The position numbers were made by a program, and so were the translations under genes. From Aphanothece sacrum FPU1 (GTDB taxonomy: Bacteria > Cyanobacteriota > Cyanobacteriia > Cyanobacteriales > Microcystaceae), in the NCBI RefSeq assembly GCF_003864295.1, contig NZ_BDQK01000003.1, forward strand, positions 1 through 64,000: a stretch of 64,000 nucleotides of DNA, given 5' to 3'. Positions within the stretch are counted from its first letter, which is position 1; each line of letters starts with the position of its first letter. Positions 54,603 to 62,188 of the stretch are shown here, one piece after another. The notes under the pieces are model-generated. The model saw nothing but the letters and a program-made list of their open reading frames with translations. It was not told where the DNA came from and made no database searches.

Positions 54603-55553
54603 ATGAACGGGTTTCAACCAGTTATTGGACAACCTCAAGCTGTGGAATTATTACAACAAGCGATCGCTCAAAATCGCATTGCCCCTGCTTATTTATTAGC
54701 CGGTACTCCTGGCATTGGACGCAGTTTAGTAGCCAAATGTTTCACGGAAGCTTTATTGTCTCTCAATATTGCCCAAGATAAGCAAATTTTATTGCAAAAA
54801 CGAGTCAGTGAAGGGAATCATCCTGATTTATTATGGATAGAACCCACGTATCAAAATCAGGGACAATTATTGACAGTTCAAGAAGCAGAAAAATCAGGAT
54901 TAAAACGCAAGGCCACTCCACAAATTCGCATTGAACAAATTCGAGAAATTCCTCAATTTTTGAGTCGTCCTCCCTTAGAAGCTTCTCGTTCTGTTATTGT
55001 TATTGAAGGGGCAGAAACCATGACAGAAGCGGCAGCAAATGGTTTATTAAAAACCTTAGAAGAACCAGGAAAAGCGACGTTAATATTAATTGCACCGAGT
55101 ACGGATTCTTTGTTACCTACTTTAGTTTCTCGTTGTCAAAAAATACCATTTTATCGATTATCTAAAACAGATTTAACGATGGTTTTAGAAAGAATTGGTT
55201 ATGGAGAAATTTTGCAGAATCAAGAAATCTTAAACCTGGCCCAAGGTAGTCCAGGAGAAGCTATTGCTTCTTATTCCCAATTACAAACAATTCCCGAAAC
55301 CTTACGTCAACAATTAACTAAATTACCTCAAAATGTTTTGGGGGCTTTAGATTTAGCGAAAACCGTTACTAAAGAATTAGATACACCAGCCCAATTATGG
55401 TTAATTGATTATTTAGAGTATCGTTATTGGGAAAATTTTCATAACTCGACTGTATTAAATTATCTAGAAACAGCCCGTCAAAGTCTTTTATGTTATGTTC
55501 AACCTCGCTTAGTTTGGGAATGTTTATTATTAGAAATAATTGACATAATTTAG
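54603..55553 (+). CDS. holB: DNA polymerase III subunit delta'
   Basis: 316-aa clamp-loader AAA+ subunit. Residues: VIGQPQAVELLQQAI at the start, a P-loop-like AGTPGIGRSL near 33, IEGAETMTEAAANGLLKTLEEP (sensor/Walker B region) and VSRCQKIPF with the SRC motif. The zinc-binding cysteines of E. coli delta' are not evident. Length is normal for the cyanobacterial form. Its ATG at 54603 lies close to a divergent gene. Confidence 0.92.
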   Translation: MNGFQPVIGQPQAVELLQQAIAQNRIAPAYLLAGTPGIGRSLVAKCFTEALLSLNIAQDKQILLQKRVSEGNHPDLLWIEPTYQNQGQLLTVQEAEKSGLKRKATPQIRIEQIREIPQFLSRPPLEASRSVIVIEGAETMTEAAANGLLKTLEEPGKATLILIAPSTDSLLPTLVSRCQKIPFYRLSKTDLTMVLERIGYGEILQNQEILNLAQGSPGEAIASYSQLQTIPETLRQQLTKLPQNVLGALDLAKTVTKELDTPAQLWLIDYLEYRYWENFHNSTVLNYLETARQSLLCYVQPRLVWECLLLEIIDII

Positions 55554-55575
55554 CTTTTGTGTTACAATGTAATGC

Positions 55576-55800
55576 TTAGGGAGTTTGTTGTAATTCTGGA
55601 CGTTCTTGAGGTAAAATTGCATCTGTGACAGGACAAACTTGTAGACAAATTCCACAGTCAATACAGGTATTAAAGTCGATCCAATACCAGTCAGTTCCTT
55701 TGATGTTTTTTCCGGGCCCTTCATGAATACAAGCAACAGGACAAGCTGTTACACAGTCGGCCACACCTTCACAAGTTTCAGTAACAATTGTATGAGGCAA
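55576..55800 (-). CDS. Bacterial-type ferredoxin (two-cluster)
   Basis: 74-aa soluble electron carrier. First cluster ligands Cys10, Cys16, Cys20 (and Cys24); second Cys46, Cys49, Cys52 and Cys56 (CIDCGICLQVCP). The spacing of the first motif (C-x5-C-x3-CP) fits a 3Fe-4S or variant 4Fe-4S cluster, as in 7Fe-type ferredoxins. It begins MPHTIVTETCEGVADCVTAC, typical of the cyanobacterial form. Convergent with holB (22-bp gap). Partner unknown. Confidence 0.92.
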   Translation of the reverse strand: MPHTIVTETCEGVADCVTACPVACIHEGPGKNIKGTDWYWIDFNTCIDCGICLQVCPVTDAILPQERPELQQTP

Positions 55801-55910
55801 AGTTATCTCCTTTAGATCTTAGGTTTAAGTTTTATTACCTTTCTATTGTTACAGATAACCTGTCCTATTTTCAACTAGGCTGAGAATGATTTTAGTCTTC
55901 ACGTCTAATT

Positions 55911-56046
55911 GTTGTAAATCTCGCTCTCAAGTCATGGAGAAAGCCTTAGAATTACTACAATAAAAAGAACTAGACACAGCTTATCAATAAGCAATAGAGG
56001 AAATTGACGAAGTTTGGCAAATAACCACAAGTGATGGACTAAGCAT
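55911..56046 (+). pseudogene. Antitoxin remnant 1 (MazE-like), nonsense-mutated
   Basis: In one frame: CKSRSQVMEKALELLQ, stop, KELDTAYQ, stop, AIEEIDEVWQITTSDGLS. The two TAA codons replace a Glu and a Lys or Gln codon seen in the second copy at 56526. No toxin follows. It is a dead copy of the same gene. Confidence 0.7.
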
Positions 56047-56069
56047 TAATAATATTAGCCAAATCTGAT

Positions 56070-56513
56070 TTATGGTAGCCAAGTTTTATCTAATAACTGA
56101 TTTAAAGTATAAGGACAGATATCTGGTAAATTATTTAACTTAGTTTTTGCTTTAATATAGTCTTTAGCATCATCATAAATAGACTCTAAATTATTTTGTA
56201 AATACTTATATAAATTAGTTGTTAAACATTTATTTAATTGATTGCGAAAACTAATAATTTCTGCCTCCCAATGATTAGCATTAAATTCATGTTCAACTGT
56301 CCAATATTGATCAAGCAATAAATGTCTAATAATCTGTTCTAAAAGACTTGTAATTGCCCTTTTTTCTGTTCTTCCCAATGCTTCTAATTCCTCAATTAAG
56401 TTATCATAGTCGAGTTTATTTAATTGACGAGATTTGAGCAGATTAACGGTTTCTTCTAGCCATTGTAAATAATCAGATTCATAGAGTGTTCTTATATCAA
56501 TATATGTGGTCAT
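56070..56513 (-). CDS. DUF29 family protein
   Basis: 147-aa helical protein: TLYESDYLQWLEETVNLLKS, KLDYDNLIEELEALGRTEKR and the terminal DICPYTLNQLLDKTWLP, all typical of DUF29. Function unknown. It lies on the opposite strand between two copies of a broken antitoxin gene, which suggests it came in with, or next to, a duplicated toxin-antitoxin locus. Confidence 0.9.
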   Translation of the reverse strand: MTTYIDIRTLYESDYLQWLEETVNLLKSRQLNKLDYDNLIEELEALGRTEKRAITSLLEQIIRHLLLDQYWTVEHEFNANHWEAEIISFRNQLNKCLTTNLYKYLQNNLESIYDDAKDYIKAKTKLNNLPDICPYTLNQLLDKTWLP

Positions 56514-56525
56514 TGTTATCCTTCT

Positions 56526-56687
56526 AAGATTAGCAAAGGTTGTAAATCTCGATCACAAGTCATCGAGAAAGCTTTAGTATTACTACAAGAAAAAGAGTTA
56601 GAAACAGCTTATAAACAAGCAAGTGAGGAAATTGACGAAATTTGGGAAATAACAGTAACTGACGGACTAAGCAATGAAACGTGGTGA
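56526..56687 (+). pseudogene. Antitoxin remnant 2 (MazE-like), lacks N-terminus
   Basis: Frame GCKSRSQVIEKALVLLQEKE, then ETAYKQASEEIDEIWEIT and a stop at 56685-56687. It resembles the C-terminal two-thirds of ribbon-helix-helix antitoxins, with SRSQVIEKAL as the DNA-binding helix. There is no start codon and the N-terminal strand is missing. It overlaps the toxin start by 14 bp, as in a real TA operon. Confidence 0.7.
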
Positions 56688-56782
56688 GATTTACTACGCT
56701 AACCTCGATCCTGCTATGGGTTCAGAAATGGCAAAAAATGGAATTAGTTAGTGCCGCTTTAAAGCTTCATTTAGACATTTAA
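56674..56782 (+). pseudogene. MazF/PemK toxin remnant, internally deleted
   Basis: Starts MKRGEIYYANLDPAMGSEMA, the classic MazF N-terminus, and stops after 25 codons. A second frame (56738-56782) gives LVSAALKLHLDI, the usual MazF C-terminal helix. About 70 residues between the two ends are gone. The RNase is therefore dead. It touches the end of plsY (convergent, overlap 4 bp). Confidence 0.8.
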
Positions 56783-57435
56783 ACCGTTTTAACTGCTTCT
56801 GATGTTAACTTTTCTCCAATTCTCGGTTCTGTTCCCTCAAATATACGCATAATATTAGTACGATGACGAGCAATAACATAAATACCACCTACCACCGCAA
56901 ACAGACAATAGGATAAAGGTTGATGTAAGACTAGCATTAAAATATTAACCGCGATCACTCCCATGATAGAACTGAGGGATACCATACGAAATAACCCTAA
57001 CACTCCTAAAAAAGTAGCCAACGCACCCAAAGCTACTATTGGGTTAAGAACGAGTAAAAGCCCTAAACTAGAAGCTACCGACTTACCTCCAGTAAAATTG
57101 AGAAAAATCGACTTACTGTGACCTAAAATCGCAGCCATTGACCCTGCTACTATCAACCAAGATTTCCACTCCAGGGGAATGATAGCTAAAGGAGTAAAGA
57201 TAAACCAAAGTTTGATTATCCCTACCGCTAACATAGCTTTGGCCATATCTCCAATTAACACAAAAATAGCCGCCGTTTTGCCGATAGTTCGCAAAACATT
57301 AGTTGCCCCAGTAGAACCGGAACCTTCTTCACGAATATCAATTCCTTTGACGTATTTTGCCACTAAATAGCCCGTGGGAATAGAACCTAATAAATAAGCC
57401 TGCAATATTAGTAATGCAATAATTAACCAAACCAT
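56779..57435 (-). CDS. plsY: Glycerol-3-phosphate acyltransferase PlsY
   Basis: 218-aa inner-membrane enzyme that acylates glycerol-3-phosphate from acyl-phosphate, the first step of phospholipid synthesis. Motifs: motif 1 LLGSIPTGYLVAKYVKGIDIREEGSGSTGATN near the start, motif 2 NFTGGKSVASSLG, and motif 3 near ARHRTNIMRIFEGTEPRIG. Five or so membrane helices. The ATG is right next to a heptamer array. No plsX is adjacent. Confidence 0.95.
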   Translation of the reverse strand: MVWLIIALLILQAYLLGSIPTGYLVAKYVKGIDIREEGSGSTGATNVLRTIGKTAAIFVLIGDMAKAMLAVGIIKLWFIFTPLAIIPLEWKSWLIVAGSMAAILGHSKSIFLNFTGGKSVASSLGLLLVLNPIVALGALATFLGVLGLFRMVSLSSIMGVIAVNILMLVLHQPLSYCLFAVVGGIYVIARHRTNIMRIFEGTEPRIGEKLTSEAVKTV

Positions 57436-57441
57436 AAAATT

Positions 57442-57501
57442 ATGAATTATGAATTATGAATTATGAATTATGAGATGTAATTGATGTAATTGATGTAATT
57501 G
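57442..57501. repeat. ATGAATT heptamers (4 units) plus ATGTAATTG nonamers (3 units)
   Basis: Four ATGAATT units (57442-57469) and three ATGTAATTG units (57475-57501) directly upstream of plsY. Same heptamer as at 20184. Confidence 0.9.
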
Positions 57502-57505
57502 TGGA

Positions 57506-57522
57506 ACGGGCATCTTGCCCGT
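57506..57522. repeat. ACGGGCA-TCT-TGCCCGT palindrome
   Basis: Perfect 7-bp stem and 3-nt loop between DUF3086 and plsY, both on the minus strand; flanked by GTGGA and (to the right) ACCACAA, so the pairing extends imperfectly. It may end the DUF3086 transcript. Confidence 0.55.
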
Positions 57523-57554
57523 AACAGTGCCAAAGCCTGTACCACAATCATTTA

Positions 57555-58784
57555 TTAATAAAGATAACTAGACATTTGTTTTGGATCACGAGCAAAACCT
57601 AACCACAAGGGAAATTGTAATAGAGAAAGGTCAATTTGATCTTCAGTTTCGTCAATCACCACGAAAGGCTGATATTGCTCATCCACTAAACGTTCTGCTT
57701 TCTGTATTAACGCATCTGGGGACTCAAACAGAACTACCCCTTTTTCTGGCCCAAAATCTCCGCGAGAAATGCCTAGACAGTCTTGTAGTCCCCGTCGCCA
57801 TTCTCCTAGTCTTTCTGGACTATTAGCTAAAATTAGAGTACGACTGCGATCGCCATATAAACTATACAAGACAGACATCACGGCCGAAGTAATAAGAATA
57901 TTTTGCAGACGATTCCCCAGAGAACGAATAGTCCCCCGTCCCCCTTGAGAGAAGAACCACTTCTGGACTCGTTCCGCATGAACAGGTTCAAAAGTACGGC
58001 GTAATTGCCAAGGAGGCCCATAATAATCGGGATTTTTACGGTATTGTTCTAAAATACGTTCAATTTTCCGGGTTTGATCCTCAAATTGTTGTTTAGTAAA
58101 TTGTACAGTTGAGGAACTAGAAACCACAGGGGAAGGGGTTTGAAGTGGTTCATTCCAACTTTCTGTAGTGGGAAACTCTAATTGTTCGGCCGCGGCCGCT
58201 AAATCTTGTAAACTGCCTACTAAATAATCTTTAAACCCTTGAACCCGAATAGCTAGGTCTTGAGAGACTCCAGCAAAGGTTGTTCGCATTTCCTGGCGAA
58301 TTTTGTCTCGACGACGTTCTAGTTGTTCTACAGCAATTTCTAAGGCTTGTTTTTGCTGTTCAAATTCTTTTAAACCCTCTTGCACCAAGCTACGTAGAGT
58401 TTGTTCCACTTCTTGAGTTTGTTCCGAGAGTAGCTGAACTTTACGCGATCGCAATGTTTTTATTTCTTCGTTTAACTCTCGTTTTTGCCGTTCTAAAGAC
58501 TCTATTTCAACTTTTAGGTCTTGTGCTTCATTTTTTAGACTAGAGGAGTTTTCTGATAAAGATATTAGGGTTTCTAGTGGCTGTTTAACCTCCGGTTGGG
58601 GTTCTTCAATTGTCATCAGAATTTCTGAAACAGGAATATTAATCTTGTCGGAGTCAGTTGAAGCAATCTCTGTCGGTTCTGATGCCATAGTTAAAGAATC
58701 AGATAAATTGGGACTATCGACTAATTTTTCGGGTATATCAGTCGTTAGGTTAAGTTTAGGGCTTTTGGAATCGTCAGAAGTCAT
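57555..58784 (-). CDS. DUF3086 family protein with long coiled coil
   Basis: 409-aa cyanobacterial protein. An acidic N-terminal tail (1-75) is followed by a coiled coil (about 80-175: LKVEIESLERQKRELNEEIK), a short helical region, and a C-terminal DUF3086 domain (about 235-409: YGPPWQLRRTFEPVHAERVQ, GGRGTIRSLGNRLQN, PFVVIDETEDQIDLSLLQFP). No catalytic motif can be assigned. Upstream of plsY in the same direction but separated by repeats. Function unknown. Confidence 0.85.
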   Translation of the reverse strand: MTSDDSKSPKLNLTTDIPEKLVDSPNLSDSLTMASEPTEIASTDSDKINIPVSEILMTIEEPQPEVKQPLETLISLSENSSSLKNEAQDLKVEIESLERQKRELNEEIKTLRSRKVQLLSEQTQEVEQTLRSLVQEGLKEFEQQKQALEIAVEQLERRRDKIRQEMRTTFAGVSQDLAIRVQGFKDYLVGSLQDLAAAAEQLEFPTTESWNEPLQTPSPVVSSSSTVQFTKQQFEDQTRKIERILEQYRKNPDYYGPPWQLRRTFEPVHAERVQKWFFSQGGRGTIRSLGNRLQNILITSAVMSVLYSLYGDRSRTLILANSPERLGEWRRGLQDCLGISRGDFGPEKGVVLFESPDALIQKAERLVDEQYQPFVVIDETEDQIDLSLLQFPLWLGFARDPKQMSSYLY

Positions 58785-58898
58785 TAATCTAAGGATTTAT
58801 TATAAAATTGGGTTCAAGGGTTGAGCCATTAATATTGGGTAAAGACGAAAAATATCATATCTTTACGACTTCCATCTAGCAAGCTTCAATGGAACATT

Positions 58899-59822
58899 AT
58901 GACTCATTCTCATGACCATCACCACCATGACCATGACCACCACTCTATTAACTATAATCGTGCTTTTTTGATTGGAACCATATTAAATACAGGGTTTGTG
59001 ATCATTGAGTTAAGGTTTGGTTTTTGGACTCATTCTCTGTCTTTACTAGCCGATGGGGGCCATAATTTAAGCGATGTATTTGGCTTATTATTGGCTTGGA
59101 GTGGTAACATTTTAGCGCAACATCCTCCTACACAACGTTATACTTATGGTTTGCGTCGTTCATCTATTTTAGCAGCTTTGTTCAATGCTCTGATCTTACT
59201 GTTAGTCATGGGAGGTATTGCTTGGGACGCGATACAACGGTTATTTCATCCGAGTCCCATTTCCGGTGTAACGATCATCATTGTGGCCTCAGTCGGTGTC
59301 GTTATCAATACCGTGACTGCCTTATTGTTTATGTCAGGTCGTCGTCAAGACTTAAATATTCGGGGGGTCTTTCTTCACATGGCTTCTGATGCACTGGTTT
59401 CTTGTGGCGTAATTTTAACAGGTTTAGCCATCTTGTTTACGGGTTGGCTATGGTTTGATCCCCTAGTCAGTTTATTAATTGTTGCCGTAATTGTCGTCGG
59501 AACTTGGCAATTATTGAGAGATTCTCTCAGTTTAGCCCTAGATGGAGTTCCCCTGGCCATTGAACCCCAAGCTGTCCGTACTTATCTCAAAGAATTGCCA
59601 GGAGTAGCTCAAATTCATGATCTTCATATCTGGGCTATGAGTACCCAAGAAACAGCCCTCACCGTTCATTTGGTCATGCCTAATGGCTTTCCGGGAGATG
59701 CTTTCTTAAGCGAAACTTGTCAACAACTTTATGATTTATTTGGGATCGAACACCCGACTTTACAAATTGAAACAGGTGATTCTAATTATCCCTGTGTTTT
59801 AGCTCCAGATCATCGGGTTTGA
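58899..59822 (+). CDS. Cation diffusion facilitator (Zn/Cd exporter, CzcD/ZitB-like)
   Basis: 307-aa membrane antiporter. His-rich N-terminus (HSHDHHHHDHDHH), six transmembrane helices, and the transport-site residues HNLSD in helix 2 and HMASD in helix 5 that favour zinc or cadmium. The cytoplasmic C-terminal domain (about 210-307) has the typical metal-sensing fold (IHDLHIWAMSTQETALTVHL). Divergent from the DUF3086 gene. A metal-responsive regulator is not in this window. Confidence 0.94.
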   Translation: MTHSHDHHHHDHDHHSINYNRAFLIGTILNTGFVIIELRFGFWTHSLSLLADGGHNLSDVFGLLLAWSGNILAQHPPTQRYTYGLRRSSILAALFNALILLLVMGGIAWDAIQRLFHPSPISGVTIIIVASVGVVINTVTALLFMSGRRQDLNIRGVFLHMASDALVSCGVILTGLAILFTGWLWFDPLVSLLIVAVIVVGTWQLLRDSLSLALDGVPLAIEPQAVRTYLKELPGVAQIHDLHIWAMSTQETALTVHLVMPNGFPGDAFLSETCQQLYDLFGIEHPTLQIETGDSNYPCVLAPDHRV

Positions 59823-59953
59823 TGAACAATTATTACAACTTGCTCAACATTTTTCTATATCAGTTTAATTTAGAGTTAGGGAAGGGGGATTTTGTTCCCA
59901 GATTAAGTTGTCTCTAGATAACTAATTTCACTCCCCTTTGATAATTTTTGTGA

Positions 59954-60127
59954 TCAAATCCTTAAATTATCCTGATTGTCATGAACATTTGACATCGGTA
60001 AACCCTCAATCTTGACATAACTAGCAGGTTGATTTGTACGAGTTGGGTTTACAGAAGATTGGCCAAAGGGTAAAGATACATAGAGCAAGCACGTAACAGT
60101 ACCTGCTAAAAAAAGACGTTCTAACAT
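59954..60127 (-). CDS. Small secreted protein, unknown
   Basis: 57 aa with a signal peptide (MLERLFLAGTVTCLLYVSLP; cleavage likely after FGQS), then a short polar tail. AGGTGG-type ribosome site upstream of the ATG at 60125-60127. No cysteine lipobox and no family recognised. The rest of 59823-60409 holds no other gene that I can see. Confidence 0.5.
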   Translation of the reverse strand: MLERLFLAGTVTCLLYVSLPFGQSSVNPTRTNQPASYVKIEGLPMSNVHDNQDNLRI

Positions 60128-60409
60128 CTCACACCACCTAACATAAATTAATCCTACACACCTTGTAACGTCGCCTTGTCGATTAATTGTTTGAAATAGG
60201 CCCTACATTAGCCTCAGTAAGACTTGGCTGACTAACTCGTATTATAAAGGGTGTTGTTGGAAATTGAGGGAGGAAATGTATAATTTTGTGACAATTTTTC
60301 AGGTGTCCTGATGGAAAAAACGAAACTGGAGTTAAGGATTACAGTTAACACACCGAAACCCAAAAACCCGTTAAACTAAAAATTAATTATTGACCAAAAT
60401 CTATCATCT

Positions 60410-61288
60410 ATGAGCAGCGAAAGCGAATATAATCGGGAAACAGATGCCACTCGCGTGAGAGTCTTAAGCGAAGCTCTACCCTACATTCAACAATTTGCCG
60501 GCCGCACTGTGGTCATTAAATATGGAGGGGCTGCCATGAAAGACAGTTCTCTCAAGGATAAAGTGATTCGGGATGTCATTTTTATGGCTTGTGTAGGGGT
60601 GCGTCCGGTGGTCGTTCACGGGGGAGGGCCAGAAATTAATACTTGGCTCGATAAACTTGGCATTGAACCTCAATTTAAGGATGGTTTACGGGTCACAGAT
60701 GCTGCAACTATGGATGTGGTAGAAATGGTCTTAGTGGGACGGGTTAACAAAGAATTAGTTTCCCTCATTAACCAAGCGGGGGGCCGAGGTGTTGGTTTAT
60801 GTGGTAAAGATGGTAATCTAATCACAGCCCGTCCTGTCGGTAAAGATGGTATTGGCTTTGTCGGAGAAGTCAATACCGTTGATACAAGAATTGTGGAGTC
60901 TCTTGTCAGTAGTGGCTATATTCCTGTTATTTCTAGTGTGGCCGCTGATGAAGCAGGACAAGCTCATAATATCAATGCCGATACGGTCGCTGGAGAAATT
61001 GCTGCGGCTTTAGGTGCGGAAAAACTGATTTTACTGACAGATACTCCCGGCATCCTCAAAGATTATAAAGATCCCTCGACTTTACTCCATCATTTGGACA
61101 TTCAAGAGGCCAGAGAGTTGATTAATCAAGGTATTGTTTCAGGAGGGATGATCCCGAAAGTCAATTGTTGTGTTCGTTCCCTCGCTCAAGGGGTTAAAGC
61201 TACTCATATTATTGATGGCCGTCTTCCCCATGCTCTATTGTTGGAAATTTTTACTGATCAAGGAATTGGTTCTATGATTGTTTCTTGA
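60410..61288 (+). CDS. argB: Acetylglutamate kinase
   Basis: 292-aa amino acid kinase, second step of arginine synthesis (N-acetylglutamate to its 5-phosphate), cytosolic; in cyanobacteria it is activated by PII when nitrogen is plentiful. Motifs: phosphate loop [13 protein letters not shown] near 34, substrate loop [40 protein letters not shown], and [21 protein letters not shown] at 60410; length is normal. An N-terminal helix of the arginine-sensitive type ([15 protein letters not shown]) is present. Confidence 0.97.
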   Translation: MSSESEYNRETDATRVRVLSEALPYIQQFAGRTVVIKYGGAAMKDSSLKDKVIRDVIFMACVGVRPVVVHGGGPEINTWLDKLGIEPQFKDGLRVTDAATMDVVEMVLVGRVNKELVSLINQAGGRGVGLCGKDGNLITARPVGKDGIGFVGEVNTVDTRIVESLVSSGYIPVISSVAADEAGQAHNINADTVAGEIAAALGAEKLILLTDTPGILKDYKDPSTLLHHLDIQEARELINQGIVSGGMIPKVNCCVRSLAQGVKATHIIDGRLPHALLLEIFTDQGIGSMIVS

Positions 61289-61297
61289 GCAATAAGG

Positions 61298-61332
61298 CCC
61301 CACACTTCCCCTGCTTTTGTCTTAAGGTGGGG
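61298..61332 (+). terminator. Weak hairpin after argB
   Basis: CCCCAC/GTGGGG with a 23-nt loop, 10 bp past the argB stop; no T-run. Confidence 0.35.
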
Positions 61333-61778
61333 TTGACAGTAGTAATTCCCGTACTTTAGCTCAAAAAGACTTGCCAAAATGAACCCGATCACGTAAAAAT
61401 ATTTGTATCCTAAACAATGCAAAAAGAGGACTCCCGTTAAGAGTTCCCCTATACAGTAGATGAGTTTTGCTCACAAATAAACCGATCATAGGGAGACAAT
61501 TGAACAAACCTGTGCTAAAATCAATGAAAGGGTGTCTTCTAGAAGACTCGAATCTAGATAAAACTGAACAACTTTGGACATTTGAATGAAGCAGGAATTG
61601 AACAGGAATACCATGTAGTATGGTTTAGGTTTCAGCAAACAATGTGAAGCAAGAATTTAACAGTAATACTTGTTAGTATTGCTTAGATCTCATAAGGCAG
61701 TGTCAAAAGACTGCCTCTCGATATAATCCTTTAGATTAATATCTACAACCGGACTAATTATAACAACACAAGAGAAGT
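61333..61778 (+). other. Long leader-like region upstream of the 89-aa gene
   Basis: About 450 bases without a gene. Two imperfect direct repeats of about 40 nt (AAGCAGGAATTGAACAGGAA then AAGCAAGAATTTAACAGTAA, from about 61588 and 61648), each with a small hairpin (ACCAT/ATGGT; AATACT/AGTATT). Nearer the gene, AGGCAGT/ACTGCCT (61695-61701, 61710-61716) forms a 7-bp stem with an 8-nt loop. It could be a 5' UTR with RNA structure, or old repeat sequence. Confidence 0.4.
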
Positions 61779-62048
61779 ATGGCTCAAATAGCATTTGTAC
61801 AATATAGTAAACCAAAATTGATTGAGTCTATGACGAAACAAGTCGCTCATCCCATGGTGAAGTTCCAACGCAAAGTCGCTTCACTCGTAGAGTCTAAGGT
61901 AATCAAACCTAATGATAGCATCTGGAAACTGGCCCTACTCTATGGAGATGAATGGTCTTACTGGAAAGGAGAATTATCAGAGTTTGGTTTTGCTATGCAA
62001 GATCCCGTTAGTGAGGTGTTAATGGTGGAAGCTTGGGATGAATCGTAA
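61779..62048 (+). CDS. Small conserved cyanobacterial protein (DUF4327-like)
   Basis: 89 aa: HPMVKFQRKVASLVESKVIK, then SIWKLALLYGDEWSYWKGEL and the acidic ending VEAWDES. The layout resembles DUF4327, a cyanobacteria-specific family; I am not fully certain of the name. It may begin at the ATG at 61779 or at the later MTKQVAHP. Function unknown. Preceded by a long, possibly structured leader. Confidence 0.6.
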   Translation: MAQIAFVQYSKPKLIESMTKQVAHPMVKFQRKVASLVESKVIKPNDSIWKLALLYGDEWSYWKGELSEFGFAMQDPVSEVLMVEAWDES

Positions 62049-62188
62049 GAAACTTATCCTTGCAATCTGATTCTACCTTTCTTCTGCCAGAGGACTCCCA
62101 CCACAGCAAAGCTTGGTGACGAGATGAATGGTTTGGTTCCACTCACCAACCATCGCACCACAGGATTTTATGATATAACTAGGCAATG

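Noticed and set aside
55530-55736. 68-aa minus-strand ORF
   Set aside because: Out-of-frame shadow of the two-cluster ferredoxin gene, which has all eight cysteines in its own frame.
57301-57330. MITE A end at GTAGAACCGGAACC
   Set aside because: Chance match inside plsY coding for the conserved GSGSTGATN motif; the inner part of the MITE end is absent.
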